DNA of 64,000 bases from Strix aluco (Eukaryota > Chordata > Aves > Strigiformes > Strigidae): assembly GCF_031877795.1 (NCBI RefSeq), contig NC_133935.1, forward strand, positions 73,612,303-73,676,302, given 5' to 3'. How positions within the stretch are numbered: the first letter of the stretch is position 1; each line of letters begins with the position of its first letter. The notes beneath the pieces are model-generated. The model was not told where the DNA came from. It searched no databases and saw nothing but the letters and a program-made list of their open reading frames with translations. The position numbers and the translations under genes were made by a program. Positions 22,461 to 37,500 of the stretch are shown here, in pieces.

Positions 22461-24961
22461 AACTGACTGAGAGACTATTCTTCTAAATTATTTGCTTTTG
22501 TCTCTCTTTGAAAGTATTTTCAGGAATTATGCCAATGCTTGTCTGGGTACTTCTCGGACCCAGGAGCATGACGACTATTGGGTAACACCTAAACTTTAGT
22601 TGCGAATGGATTTGGAGTCATGCTTGCACTGTCATGCAAGCTTTTCTGAAAGTATGCTAAAGACATTTAGGAAGCAAATTAACTGAAGCAGGCTGCCAGT
22701 TAATGCAACCTCTCAACAGCTGAGGTAAAGATACTAGAAAAGAGTGGTTATCTTTAAAGGCATTGGACAGTAGTACTGTCCTTGCTAATCTGGGTAGAAG
22801 AGCAGGGTATGCTGGAGGAAAAGACCCAGCAGCAGAAGTGGTGTGACTTAATATCCATGATTTTAGGGTTCATCAGCACGACTCAAAACTTGATGTGATC
22901 ATATGTACAGATAACATTGTTAGCAGTTAAAATAATTAGCAGTTACCAGTGGTTTTTTGGTACTAGGCAGGAATTACTCAAGAAAATAAAATCTCCCTGC
23001 AGTAATTTGTCAGGTGGTCCTTTGCCTCCCCTTCTCAAGAATTCTGTAAATAAAAGAAATTCTAACAAATAATTGGGAACAAAGATTACAGATTTTTTTT
23101 TCTCTTCTCTGTTCCAATGTAGACATTCACAGTATTTTTAGAATAATGATTGTCAGAAATTAAGATCTACAGCAAATTAAGTCATGAGTCTATACATCTT
23201 AGTCAAGCCATTTTAATCCACTTCTTCATTTTATTAATCTGTTAAAGAAAGGCAATATTTACTTACATAACTCAGGAGTACCGTGAGTGATAATTAATGC
23301 TTATAAGCAGTAGTATGATTAAAATGAAGAGCTATGCATTTCCAAAGGATTATTAATTTTATTATCATTGTTATTACCGTACTGAGGTATTGTAAATTAC
23401 TGAGAGATAGCCAATTACTGTGGATTTTCTTGAGATGACTTTGTAAGGTATTAAAAGGAGAGTGTTAGCCAATTACTGTGGATTTTCTTGAGATGACTTT
23501 GTAAGGTATTAAAAGGAGAGTGTTACACTGCAGAAAACTCATAATGAAGTTGTAAAAGTGAGATTACATCCTATGCCTTAAAACAGTATTGTCCATCCCG
23601 GAAACAAAAAGTCAAAATAATTAATAAATGTCGATTAACAAAAAAAAATGTACTAATGTGTCCTTTCACTTGTAGCTACAGTGACTCATTTACCAGTTGC
23701 TGAAAATTCCCCAACTCTGTCTCAATGATTTTCGAGTCATATCCCAGAAATGTCTGTTATTTCAGGAAAAGGGTTATGGCCAATGATTATGAGCAACTGG
23801 GTTTCTGCAGTTTAATGAGGGACCGCTTGTCAGCTGAGCTGCTGAATCTGATAGTGTGGGAGCTCCTGCCACGGAGTGCGTGAGCACAGGTCAGCTCCTG
23901 TAGTCCAGCAGGTGATGAGCCTCTTGCTAAGCTCTGGTCACTCCATGGCTGCGACCAGGCACTCATATGCTGGAGTGTGACTAACTGCAGCACGGCTGGA
24001 TCAAGAGATGCCTGGCCCCAACGCTTCCAGCTCCAGGCTCTTATCCTCTGCATTATAGGATACCTCCCTCAGCTAAATCAATCTGCCTGCACAACTGTGC
24101 TCTAAAGTACGCTGTGAAATGAATACGATTAAAAATGGCACTAACACCATCGTTTTGGGAAAGGTTTGGTTTTTTTTTTTAAAAAAAATGGGTCATTTAT
24201 AAAGCTGGCTTAGAATATGGCTGTACCTCGAGACTGTCCTCATGAAGATTTAAAATAGCTTTGTTAATATCCACTTAAAATAGTTATTTGGATTAATATT
24301 CTTGAGTTTCCCATGCACAAAAGCTGAATTATACTGTGAAGAAAATTCATTTATTTCCACTAGCAGTAACGAATAATTTCTTACACATAATTTCTGCCAG
24401 TTATTTGACTGGCTTTCTAGACATTCCAATTTAGGTTCTTGATGAGTTGAGAATAAAAGATTTCCCTATTATAAACTGAAAGATTAATTACAGAACAAAG
24501 ACTGTCTATGAAGAAAAATGTTATTCCTTGCCCTTTACTGAGGCTGAGAGAAAGTAATTAGTTAGGAGTCTAATCAAACCATGAGTAGGATTTGTAGGGA
24601 AGGTTAAACCACCTCTGCCCTTGCTGACACCTTGCTGTTCTGGGTGCTGGGAAGAGCTCTGGTTTAATTGAAACAATCCAGGAACCTGACAAGACATTCT
24701 CCCTGTGACAGCAATCTCTCAGGTATCGGAAAGCATGGTCTAGAGGGACATGGGATTTCACAACAGCTGACAAAATTGTGCTATAAAGCTCCAAGCGTAA
24801 AAGTGCCATGCAGGAAGAAATAGCCCTGTGGACTTAGCAAGCTGGTGACTCTCACAAAGGGCTCAACTAATGTGAAGAGTGAGCTTTTTCCACTTCATCT
24901 GGGATATGCTTTGTTGGGATATGAAACCAATCCTAATGGTGCTGGGAATATTTTGGTATTG
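22461..24961. other. Unique AT-rich intergenic sequence
   Basis: No gene is recognised. It contains the 58-bp tandem duplication listed separately and many A/T homopolymers (for example around 24170-24190). The 88-codon minus-strand frame at 23787-24053 has no recognisable domain. Confidence 0.45.
23408..23523. repeat. Perfect 58-bp tandem duplication
   Basis: Two head-to-tail copies of a 58-bp unit (23408-23465 and 23466-23523) are identical over their whole length, starting TAGCCAATTACTGTGG and ending GGAGAGTGT. Absence of any mismatch implies a very recent duplication, a polymorphic minisatellite seed, or an assembly artefact. Confidence 0.95.
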
Positions 24962-25989
24962 ACAGGCTGGAGAAATGAGCTGACAGGAACCTCATGAAGT
25001 TCAACAAGAAGTTCAAAGTCCTGCACCTGATATATGTTGGGGGCCATCCAGATGGAGAGCAGCTTGGCAGAAAAGGACCTGGGGGTCTTGATGGACACCA
25101 GGTTGAACATGAGCCAGCAGCGTGCCCTTGCCACAAAACAGACGAATGGTATCCTGGGCTGCGTCAGGCAAAGTATTGCCAACAGCTTGAGGGAGGTGTT
25201 CCTTCCACTTTATTCAGCGCTGGTGAGGCCACACCTGGAGTACTGTGTCCAGTTCTGGGCTCCCCTGTACAAGAGAGACATGGGTATACTGGAGAGAGTT
25301 CAGCGAAGGGCCACAAAGATGATGAAGGGACTGGAGCATCTCTCATACAAGGAAAGGCTGAGAGAGATGGGACTGTTCAGCCTGGAGAAGAGAAGGCTTT
25401 GGGGATCTCATCAACATATATAAATACCTGAAGGGAGGGTGCAAAGAGGACGGAGCCGGGCTCTTTCCAGTGGCGCCCAGTGACAGGAACAGAGGCAATG
25501 CGCACAGACTGAAACACAGCAGGTGCCATCTGAACATCAGAAAACACCTTTTCACTGTGACTGAGCACTGTCACAGGTTGCCCAGAGATGTGGAATCATA
25601 GAGTATCTTGAGTTGGAAGGGACCCATAAGGATCATCGAGTCCAACTCCCTGCTCTTCACAGGACTACCTAAAACTAAACCATATGACAAAGAGCATCGA
25701 GATGCTCTTTGAACTCTGACAGGGTTGGTGCCATGACCACTTCCTCTGGGAGCCTGTTCCAGTGACCAGCTACCCTCTCAGTGAAGCTAATGTCCAGTCT
25801 GAACTCCTGATGCAGCTTCGTTCCATTTCCTCGTGTCCTATCACCGGTCACCAGAGAGAAGTCTCCATCCTCAGAGATACAGACATGCTCCTGGACAACC
25901 TGGTCTAGGTGGTCCTGCTTGAGCAGGGAGGTTGGACGAGACGACCTCCAGAGGTACCTTCCAACTTCAACTGTTCTGTGATTCTGTGA
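24962..25989 (+). mobile_element. CR1 LINE (3' part), interrupted by an inverted CR1
   Basis: This is a sense-strand CR1 with the ORF2 C-terminal region at 25034-25423 ([44 protein letters not shown] blocks). Its tail ends in TTCTGTGATTCTGTG at about 25975-25989. The ORF loses frame after about 25423, within the LEKRRLWG region. At 25594-25860 it is split by another CR1 in the opposite orientation; removing that insert rejoins GATGTGG to GTCTCCATCC, as expected for an uninterrupted CR1. It is the nearest transposon to the CCDC71L promoter, about 650 bp upstream of the putative TATA-like box. Confidence 0.92.
25594..25860 (-). mobile_element. CR1 LINE fragment inserted in antisense into the CR1 at 24962-25989
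   Basis: Starting with AATCATAGAGTATCTTGAG, this 267-bp block is the minus-strand 3' end of a different CR1 subfamily. Its recognisable blocks are GTTGGAAGGGACCCATAAGG, ATCGAGTCCAACTCCCTGC and a CTATCACCGGTCACCAGAG end. The junctions on both sides fall cleanly within the older CR1, with no obvious target-site duplication and no detectable loss of target sequence, as is usual for CR1. It is therefore younger than its host. Confidence 0.85.
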
Positions 25990-26064
25990 CTTACGATGTT
26001 GTTGAATGACTGGCCTACAGGTTCATGTTAAAAAAACCCTCTGCAACAGGATGGATGTATTTAA

Positions 26065-27678
<1,614 letters not shown>

Positions 27679-28499
27679 GGCCGCGGGGGGCCCCTCTCCC
27701 CGCGGCGGGAGGGGGGAAGGCCGGCGCCTCACCTTCGCCGCGGTGCGGACAAAGAGACCGATATCAGTCACCTGTTTACATTGCTTTTGTCTGGATCGTG
27801 TTCTGCTGCAGCACTTTATGGCCCGCTCAGGCGGGGGACGGGCCCCCCAGCCGCACGGGGGGCGGCCTGACGGGCCGCCGCGCAGCCGGGGCCCCGGCCT
27901 CGCCCCGGGCTGGGCCGCGGCGCGCCCTGTCCTGTCCCCGCCGGGGCGCGGTGGGCCGCTGGCAGGTATCGCGCGTCGGGACCAAGTTCCACTTCCACTT
28001 TTTTTCCTCTCCCGTTGGGCTACCTCACTGGTCCAGAAGTCCACCCAAGAAGTTATTTTCCAAAGGAACTTACTTTCATGCTTGTATAATAAAGCACCAT
28101 CTGATTCTTGCTATTTTTTTTTTTTTCTTCCCACCTTTTCCGATGGATTATGTATGCTTTGTGGTGTTGCACTAGTATGTGCTCAGGGTATTTTGAATCC
28201 CAAGCATTCCCGAGTTTCAGTTTACTCTGATCAAGGATGCGTAAAGAATGGAGGTTCAGGACTTGTGGTTGTTCTTGATGGTGCAAAAACTCTTTTGTAG
28301 TTTCATGGGCTTAGTGATATATAAAGATGTATTGCGCAGTATAATTGTTACACTTTTGTATCTAAAGTAATTTTTAAAGTTTTCTAGTTGAACTAAGTAT
28401 TGTTTCTATTGAGCACCTAAAGATAGAATCATCCTGATATTTTATAACCCTCTTTACTTTAGGGAAGCTCATTTGGTCAACCTAAGTGAACTTAATAAA
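27679..28499 (+). other. CCDC71L 3' UTR with candidate poly(A) signals
   Basis: After the TGA at 27676-27678 the sequence is GC-rich to about 27980, then turns abruptly AT-rich. Canonical AATAAA hexamers occur at 28088-28093 and 28494-28499. Either could end the transcript; T-rich sequence continues well beyond, so a longer 3' UTR is possible. No intron signals are needed to explain the gene. Confidence 0.5.
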
Positions 28500-30627
28500 A
28501 GTCAAAGAACAAGTGGTGGTTCAGTTCAATGAAACTGCACAGAGATGGGTTCTTCGGTGACATATGCTGTCTAGGCTCTTAGTGTAAACAAGCTTGGAGT
28601 TCGTGAAGAATGTAACTGCTCATCAAAGCAATGTATAGGTGTTCGAAGGTAAAGTATGATAACAATGCTGGCCCTGACAGCCAAAAGTCAGTAGCTCACA
28701 TGACCCAAATATCACACTAAAGTGTGCCTCACTGCGAAAAGAGCAAGACTTAATACCTGATTACTTAATAACAAAATAGTGCTGGTTGTCATCCCAGGGA
28801 TGTGAGATGATTAATGATGGAAAATCATATTTAACATAATTACTTGCATGTAATTATTTTTATAAACCTCTCCTGGGTTTCACAGTAGACTGATGCAAAA
28901 TTCATGATGTAGCTTGATTGTTTTGACTGAAAAATACTGTGTTGTCATTCTGTGTGATAGGCAGTCTTTCTCTAAACTGATTTATGAAGGGCTTTCTTTA
29001 GGTCTTATGCCTTGGAGTTGGTGTGTGAGAAGCAAAGGGGTGTGTGTGTGTGTGATTTTTTTGTTTTGTTTTTAGGTTTGGGAGAGGAATAAGAAGTACT
29101 TGATAATAGACAGTTTATGTCCCTAGTATCCTGGCAAATGAGACTAACTTACCAATTTCTGCGGTGGAATGAATAACCACAATCTGTTTGTAGAATGGTT
29201 TGGTGACTCTTAAAAGTCTTTTTTTCTGATGACTGTCGACTCCTTGTTGCCTGCTATCTATAGAGGCAGTAAGATGGCTTAATGTGTAGAGCTGCTTGTA
29301 AAAACTTGCTAGTGCTAACCTAAAGCAGCCAACTTCTAAAACCTATTTATATTTTGTAGTTCTTACTTAGCAAAGCTGCAGAGGTGTTCTTCCAAACTAA
29401 CAATCTATTCTGTATCCATCAGGCTTTTGAAATTGTTTATGTGATGTTAGACTGCCTGCTGGTCGCTGCAGTAGTGCCACGTCACATTTCAGAAGTGAAT
29501 TAGGAAATGAAAGTTCAAGGGTGCATATTGTTGTGCTGTTTCTCTGGCTATAGTAACTGCTTAAATGTAAAGGCAAAATTGTGTTGATTTAAAACCCAGT
29601 AAGACAGACTGCAGTGTGACCAAATGTCGAGGCTCTCAAGCATTTCAGTTTTGACATTCTACTTCAGAAACACAAATTAGGAGTATCTTTATTAGTTCTT
29701 GAAGTGTCTAGTTGACTTCAGTATGCCTACTGTTAGGTTGAGTTATTTTTTAATATTCTTTTGAAAGATCTGTGTATAAAGATGATAAAATGTAAGCCGT
29801 TGTCTTGTGCAGATTCTTCACTTAATTCTTAAACAGGCGCAGGACAGGCTAGATCAAATTTCAAGGACAGAGTTAAGGCTGCCAGAGGTATGATATGGGA
29901 GACACTATTAAATTTGTGTTGCCTTGTTTGGAGGCTTATCTTGAAATGTTCTGTGTGGGTACACAATATAGTGAAGTTACTTTAACTCAGTTGAGTGACT
30001 CCCGTTGTGTGGCCTGTATGCGTAAGGCTTCCTTATTTTTCTCTTGGTTGCACTTTGTCTTCTTGGTTTTGAATTGGAAGCTTTGTTGAGGGTATAGTAT
30101 GCCTTGCTGATACCCTGTTAGCCAGCTGGATTGAAGTTTCACTGTAGTTTAAACTCCTCTGGCAGCTGCGTTTACAGATTCTTAACCCAGCTATTTCAGT
30201 CTGTGAAGTCAGTTAAGGGGGAGAAACATTTAGTCAGGTTTTGGGGCTGAAATAGCTCAGCAAAGGATCTGAGTACAGGATGGGGTGTGAAAGCTAACAG
30301 TTCACAGGGAAATTAAAACAGCTAATTTGATGACTGTGTTCATGGCAGTTTGTGGCAATCCAGGACAGGATTGTCTGTGGTCCAGCTTTCCCGCTGCTTT
30401 TCCCTCTCAAATGTGCAAATTCTACCTACCTCTGAGAAAGCTAAGCAATCAGAAAATTATTCAATTTTAAGTTTGGGCAGGTTGATACCTATTGGCTTTT
30501 GTTCGACCTTCTAGCTGTAGACTAGAGCTGAGGAAGTTGGGAAAGGGGTGTGCGAAACTGCTGCAATATTGAGTTAGATAACTTTAAGCATGGAAGTCTT
30601 AGATTTTATTTTACGTAAAGGGCTAAT
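28500..30627. other. AT-rich downstream flank of CCDC71L
   Basis: No gene or transposon is recognised. It may include a long alternative 3' UTR. A (TG)7 tract lies at 29041-29054. Confidence 0.4.
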
Positions 30628-31536
30628 AATCATAGAATTGTAGGATGGTTTGGGTTGGAGGGAACCTTAAAGATCATCTAGTTCCAACCGCCCTGCCATG
30701 GGCAGGGACACCTTCCACTAGAGCAGGTTGCTCAAAGCCCCGTCCAACCTGGCCTTGAACACTGCCAGGAAAGGGGCAGCCACAGCTTCTCTGGGCAACC
30801 TGTGCCAGTGTCTCACCACCCTCACAGTGAAGAATTTCTTCCTTGTATCTAACCTAAGTCTACCCTCTTTCAGTTTAAAACCATTACCCCTTGTCCTATC
30901 ACTACATGCCCTGATAAAGAGTCCCTCCCCATCTTTCCTGTAGCCCCCTTTAAGTACTGGAAGGCTGCTCTAATGTATCGTCAGAGCCTTCTCTTCTCCA
31001 GGCTGAACAACCCCAACTCTCTCAGCCTGCCCTCATAGGGGAGGTGCTCCAGTCCCCTGATCATCTTTGTGTCCCTCCTTCAGACCTGCTCAAGCAGGTC
31101 CATGTCCTTCTTATGTCAGGGGCCCCAGAACTGGACACAGCACTGCAGGTGGGGTCTCACAAGAGCAGAGTAGAGGGAGAGTATCACCTCCTGTGACCTG
31201 CTGGCCACACTTCTCTTGATGCAGCCCAGGATACCGTTGACTTTCTGGGCTGTGAGCACACTTTGCTGGCTCGTGGTCAGTTTTCCCTCCACTAATACCC
31301 CAAGTCCTTCTCAGCAGAGCTGCTCTCAATCCACTCATTGCCCAGCCTGTATTTGTGCTTGGGATTGCCCTGACCCACGTGCAGGACCTTGCACTTGGCC
31401 TTGTTGAACTTCATGAGGTTTCTTTGGGCCCACCTCTCCAGCCTGTCCAGGTCCCTCTGGATGGCATCCCTTCCCTCCAGCATGTTAACCACACTTGGTC
31501 AACACAGCTTGGTGTCGTCGGCAAACATGCTGAGGG
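30628..31536 (-). mobile_element. CR1 LINE, 5'-truncated
   Basis: About 0.9 kb of CR1 on the minus strand. It begins with the terminal AATCATAGAATTGTAGG and extends into ORF2, where an equivalent of [20 protein letters not shown] (31292-31492 region) is followed in another frame by the QRSGQQVTGGDTLPL-type region. Frame changes and a stop just after AEKDLG show it is inactive. It is truncated at the segment encoding the end of the polymerase motif C region. Confidence 0.92.
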
Positions 31537-34500
31537 TATAATTTTATTGTACTCTACCTATACATACGCTGTTGGAGAAAGTGTAAAGGATTAGATGGAC
31601 TTCTGGTCTGAATTTGTGTGGCTGTTCCTACGCACACACTGAGCGGTGCGAGAGGTGCGATTTGCCTGATTTAACTCAGTGATTTCAGCATCCTGTCATA
31701 TGGGTGTGCTTCTCAGACTGACAAAATGCAGACCCAGAATAAACTGGGTGTACAATGCCCAGTCTATTTCAGTCAGCATGGATGGTTTCATACTAAACAG
31801 GAATCTTGTGGTAGCCTCTGTTGCCAGTCTTGTCTTGCAGTAGCTGGTTTCCTCCCATATGAGCTCCCTTCATAAAATTAATTTGTGTACTGTGCTATTT
31901 CATTTACCAAAATCTGAATTTTCATCCAGTCAGTTGAAGGTTATTGAACTTCAGGATGTCACAATGCCAAAAGGAGTGTCAAAAAGAGTTGCTTGATAGC
32001 CTCAGACATCAAGGAGAGAGTTGAGACAACTGTTGCGTCTAATATGTTGCCTAGTGTAGGCTTTACATTCAAGAGGCAGTGCCTTCATCTGAGTCATTGT
32101 ACAAATACATTGTTCAGGACTGAAGCTCATAAAGGAAGAAAGCAGTGTGCTGCAAAAATGTTTCACTGCTCTAATGTTGCATAGAAGTTTTCATATCAAG
32201 AGGACTGAAGTGTACAACTGGTCCTTGAAACCATGTTGCTAGCCTGTTAGCAGCAAACTCTGTATATGCCCAGACCTTATGCAGAGCATCGATACATTTG
32301 CCTAATATAGACTTGTGATACTTGGATTTTGCTCTGAATGGGTAGGGGATGTTGTGTGTATCTGTATTTCATTGTCTATCAGAAGCAAAGGGCAAACTGA
32401 ATCCAGTTTGTAAATTGCAGCTTTAATCTCAAATAATTTTTCACTTACTGCTTCCTTAGCAAGACAAAGTCCTGGGCTCTTCATGCTATTTAAAACAGTT
32501 GACTTATGCTAATTTATGATGGGTCAGTGCTGTAGTTTGAGTCCAAGGTTTGCATGCACATGAAACCAGTAGTACTGAAAGCGTCTCTATTTCCTTTTGG
32601 CCCAATGGACTGAAACAATTTTTTTTCTGATTTGTATGTATGAGTCAAAACCACTGATTTTGGGTTGAAAAGAATGTTTTGTTTGAATTGAAATGCTTGT
32701 GTCTACAAATACAGGAAATCTGGAAGCAAAAGACTAGATTCGTAAGAGTGAATTGCCTCACAGAAATGAGGCAATTTATATCAAGTAAGAGAGCAGGTCA
32801 GAAATCCTGGACTTCTAGAGACCCAAGTTCCAGTCCTCCCTCTGTCTCACTTGGAGGAGGAACTTTGAATTTCTGTGTCCCAGGGACTATGTTATAAGAG
32901 CTTGAGCCGTTTCATTCTGTTTAATATTCACTAAACTAGAGAAAATTCCTGGAAATTGGGGTTTCTAGGGAACACCTTGGTTCTTCATCCAGTATTATTT
33001 TAGGTGAGCATAACTGCCTTAACTGAGGAGAGACTGAAGCAGACCCGTTCCAGAGTATTCTGTGGTAGGGGATCTGCTTAGGCAGGGGCTCCACATTTGC
33101 TGCTTGTGATGGTTTATTCCCAAACTATCATGAGGCATCCAGTATGGTAGTAGGACTTTGTAGGAGAATTTTGGAATGCTTCTTATGCGTAATCAAGGTA
33201 AAGCCATTTTTCTATACTGTAAAAATAAAGCGTATTTTCCTCAGTGTTAGTGCCTAAATATCTTTGTAGAATTACCAAAAAATTCTTCTAGTTCTTCTGT
33301 TGTTGCTGCCATTTTCTTACGTAAAAAGACCTGAAAATATTTTCCAGGGTTGATATCAAGAATAAAAGACTCTCATTTATCCATTTATTTACTGTGAAAC
33401 TCCTCAGGAAACTGCTAACTAGGGCTTGACATTATAGGAGATGGAAGAAGTGAGCCTTCATTCATGCAGCTCATTTTTACTCAAACAGGTGTGCAAGACA
33501 CCCAGCCAAACAGAAGAGCATGTGGTTCCCTGGGCTTTAAGAAAGCTTTCATTCCAGTTCTCTTTCAACCTCCTTATTTGAGAATATGAGACTTGATAGT
33601 GTTAATGTTAAAACACTGCCAATAGGAAAGCCCTATCCCTTGAACCACTCTGATCATTCTGGGTTTTTCTCCTCATTGCTACCTCAGGAATGCAGACAGT
33701 CTGTACCCACCCTCTTTTCCTAGGCTGGTTTTGAGGAGATAGAGTGTGAATGGTCTAGAGTAGATGGAAGGTAAAATTCGTGCTCTGAAAGACAGTTTTT
33801 CATTTTTGTGTGTGTGTGTGTGTGTGTCTTGTGTGTAGCTGGCTGCTGCTTTCCACCTCCTCAAAGAGTCTTCCCTCTGCCTTTACTCTGCCTTCAGCCA
33901 TCTCTAATTGCCTGTCACATTGCTTGTGCAACTGAGCAGCCTATTTATCAGCTTATGTTGCCCATGCCAAACCAACTTGCTATAGGATGATCTGTGAAGA
34001 TGGAGAGGACATGTTCACAAGTACACCTACTTGTAATAAGTGCTATCCTAACCTCACATTCGGACAGCAGTGGACCTTACTCAGAATACCAGATGCTGTT
34101 TCCAAATGGTTGGTATTTCCTGGATGAGAGGTAAGAAACCAAACTGAAAGAACCTGGTGTGATGATTCCTTGTGACTGAGACTGTATGAACCAAGATGAC
34201 TTTTTGAAAAGGAAGGAAAGTTTCTTTCCATTTCCGCATGAATCCATACACTTAACACGGCACCTTCACCTAGAATTTATAGGGGTTTTTTCTTTTCCAG
34301 TTGAGCAGTTGAAATAACAACCATCCACTTTGTACATCCCAGGATTGCCGAAATAATTTACAACTGAACTTGTCCCATGGCTCCATAAGATAACTGGTGA
34401 ATAAGGAGCGTGTACTTCTGAATTAACTGTGCGGTTTCAGGTTGTGTAGGAAGCTGACACAACACGTTTCATCCCATGTAAGGATATGTGTCTGCTCAAC

Positions 34501-37500
34501 TACTGGAAGTTAGTTGGGACCAGCAATGCAAGCTTTATTGAAACAGCAGCAAAAGTGGGTTAGGTCATGGGCTGAGCTGCACTTATCCTTCACTCTACCC
34601 AAGCTCTAGTATAAGGTTCCAAATATCAATGATTTCTTAATTATACAAGTATAATTATGTATAGCAAAGACTAAATTTTATAGATTGTATATATATTAAT
34701 TTATGAATGCTTGTAATTAGTATTTGTGTGTATATATATGCACACATGCGCGTGCACTCACACACCCCAAAGCAGTTCTCTTAAAGAGACTTTTGTCCTA
34801 GTTTTTATTGGTCCGATGCCGTTGTATGCAAGGTATATTCTGAAAATTCCCCAGATTTCCATGCTATACAGGATCAGCAAATCTGTGTCAAGGCCACAAC
34901 AATCCTTCCTGGAATCTACCTCCTGTACTTCCTAACTGTTATCCCATCTAGAAACCACTTTCCAGTAAGATTTCTGTGGACTTCTGCCTTATGTCAAATC
35001 CACTAATATAAGAAGTTGTGGCATAATCTCCACTTAGGACCTGCAGTCTTGGGAGGTTGTGAGGGGAATTTAGCTCCTCCAGAAGAATAGGTATCCGATT
35101 TTTCTTTAATCTTCCAATGATGCTTTGATAGAGCAACCAGAGACAGAAAATCTTAAAACCAATCTTTTGTCTTAGCTGGAAGACTGAAGTGCTGTTCCTG
35201 CTGCTGTTGAGTGGCCTTCAGCAGGAAGGGTCAAATGGCTCAGGCACAAAATGCCTTCCACTTAAGTACTTTTTCCAGGAAGAAACACAGAGCACCTCTT
35301 CCTGCAAAGGCACAGAAATAGTGCTGTGCCAATTCTGAGTGGGCTTTGATGTGGCTGTAAATGTCAGGTGTGATTTTTTTCACATAAACTCTCAATACTT
35401 TGTATCTTAGCTTATACTAAAGAATAGACAGCTTTTCTTTTCATCCCTAAACCTTTTAAAGAACTCAAATCTTTTAAATGCTGCCCACACTATTTTTCTT
35501 CCCAAAGATGCATCCATTTCTCAGGAAGTTGTGTGTGTGGAACATAGAATAATTCATGTTGGAAGGAACTTACAGCGTTTAACCTGGTCAACAGCATCCT
35601 CCACAAGCAAGCACAGATGAAAGATGTCTTGAAAAGTGGTCCTTCAAATACATCCTCTGTACTTTTCTTAAAAAGACAGAGAAGAAATAAGGAGAGAATT
35701 AATTGGAACCAAGAATGGGAGGAAAATATCCTGAGTTGAAATCCACAATGAAAAAATAGGGTGCCGATCTTTGATATTGTAAAATCTGTACATTGTGACC
35801 ATAGTGTCATTTGGAACCTTTTGTCCCCTCATCTTGGATACTTAAATTAATGGTGTCAAACAGAAACATCCCATTACTTATTTCTGGATAAGTGGGAAGA
35901 GGTGGAGAAGAAAGTGGAGGAAATTTTTATCAATTTTTATTTTTTGAAATTGTTCCATCTACTGCCCTTGTTTCACATTCCAGCCTTTCACTGCAGCTCC
36001 ATGTAATTTGACAAAGTTCCCGAGTGCAATGAGTTGTGCTACAGAGAATATACCCTAGCTGCTCTTAAAACACATTAAGTATTTGAATACTGATTAAATC
36101 CATCAAATGTGCCCATTTATTAGCAATAAATAATGAACCTCTGTGTAACAACTGAGCATAAATTACTTCCATCTGCACATGAATTTCACCTCATCGTCCG
36201 GTATCTAATGGAAGCTGTTTCATCCATCTTTCCACCAGACCAGGTGTCTTTAATAATTCCCTGATGTTTATATTTTTCTGAATCGGCTTAACATTTTTGT
36301 CATTGTCCATTTCCTCATGTCCAACTTCCTCTTCGATATTTCCAAAGTATGTAAGAATCCACTTCCTATTATGAAAAAAATTGCAGTGATCACATCCTAC
36401 TTGGAACAATTTGAATGAAACAACACTTCAAGGATTTTGGAGGGCTGCCTGAAATTATCTTGAAAACTAAAAGTTTGACTTAATGAAAAATGTTCTATTT
36501 AAAAGGGAAGGAAGGCACAAAGCAGCCGGTTGTTTTTGTGTGATTTATTTTGTTGACATTTTTATCAAAACATCTTTTATTTTTGCAAAGTCTTGGATTA
36601 AATGTTTGAAAACTTCAATTTTTGGCAAAAGTGGAAAAGATAATGGAGGTTGAAGCTGCTTAGACTTTTTTCATTATTTGAGTAACTTCAATGTTTATAA
36701 ATACAGAACAGTGTATCAATGAGCACTGGGAACTAATTTATTTTCAGTGATTTTCTCCATGGTTTTCTTGCCAGTAGTACCTAGTCCAGGGTTTTGTAGG
36801 TACCTACCTAAAGGAATCATTGAACTGATGAGCTGGTCAGCTGGGTAAGAGGGTCCTTGTGTTAAGCACAACTTTTGCACGCACGGTGGGATATTAGGAT
36901 CACCGTGACCTCCCTGCTGATGCTTAGTATCCTCCCTGTCTCAAGGCACTCCTTCCCTGAAGGAAGGCAATCTGAAACCTGGGTCTGAAAGGCTGTTGCT
37001 CTCCTACGTTCCATAGGGTTTTCTCTTGGGCACAGAGTGTAAAATACCACCATTTCAGAATTGCAGCTCTCCGACTTGCCTCACTGGAATGCTACATAAT
37101 GTCAGGAGTGCTAGACAAGAAAATAATATTTCATGTCAGCAGTGTTGCTAATTAACGTGTAAATAATTTTTCTCACTTTTCCCCATCACAAGATAGGCTT
37201 TAAAAAAAATCAAAAGATTTTAAAATTATGTATATACGCCTGTAACTTTTATGAGTCACTAAATTTCATGCTTTTCAAGATTTTCTTTGCCTCCAAGAAC
37301 AGAATCTCATTTTAATTTTGAATGATAAATAAGTTTTCTCAGTCTAGGAATGGGGACAGTAAGAAAAACATCAAATACCATGATCCTGGCAATAAAATCC
37401 CAAAGAGTTGGCAGTCGTGGGTCAGAGAAGACAAGACTTGGGAGGGAGCCAGAGCCTGCCTGTGAACAGGAGCAGCAGGCTGGAGACAGCTGTCTGGAAT

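Noticed and set aside
33807-33827. (TG)n microsatellite as a functional element
   Set aside because: An ordinary dinucleotide repeat of about ten units with no supporting context.
35540-35596. Possible CR1 tail remnant on the minus strand
   Set aside because: Only a short CATAGAATAATTCATGTTGGAAGG-like stretch is CR1-like; too short and diverged for a confident separate call.
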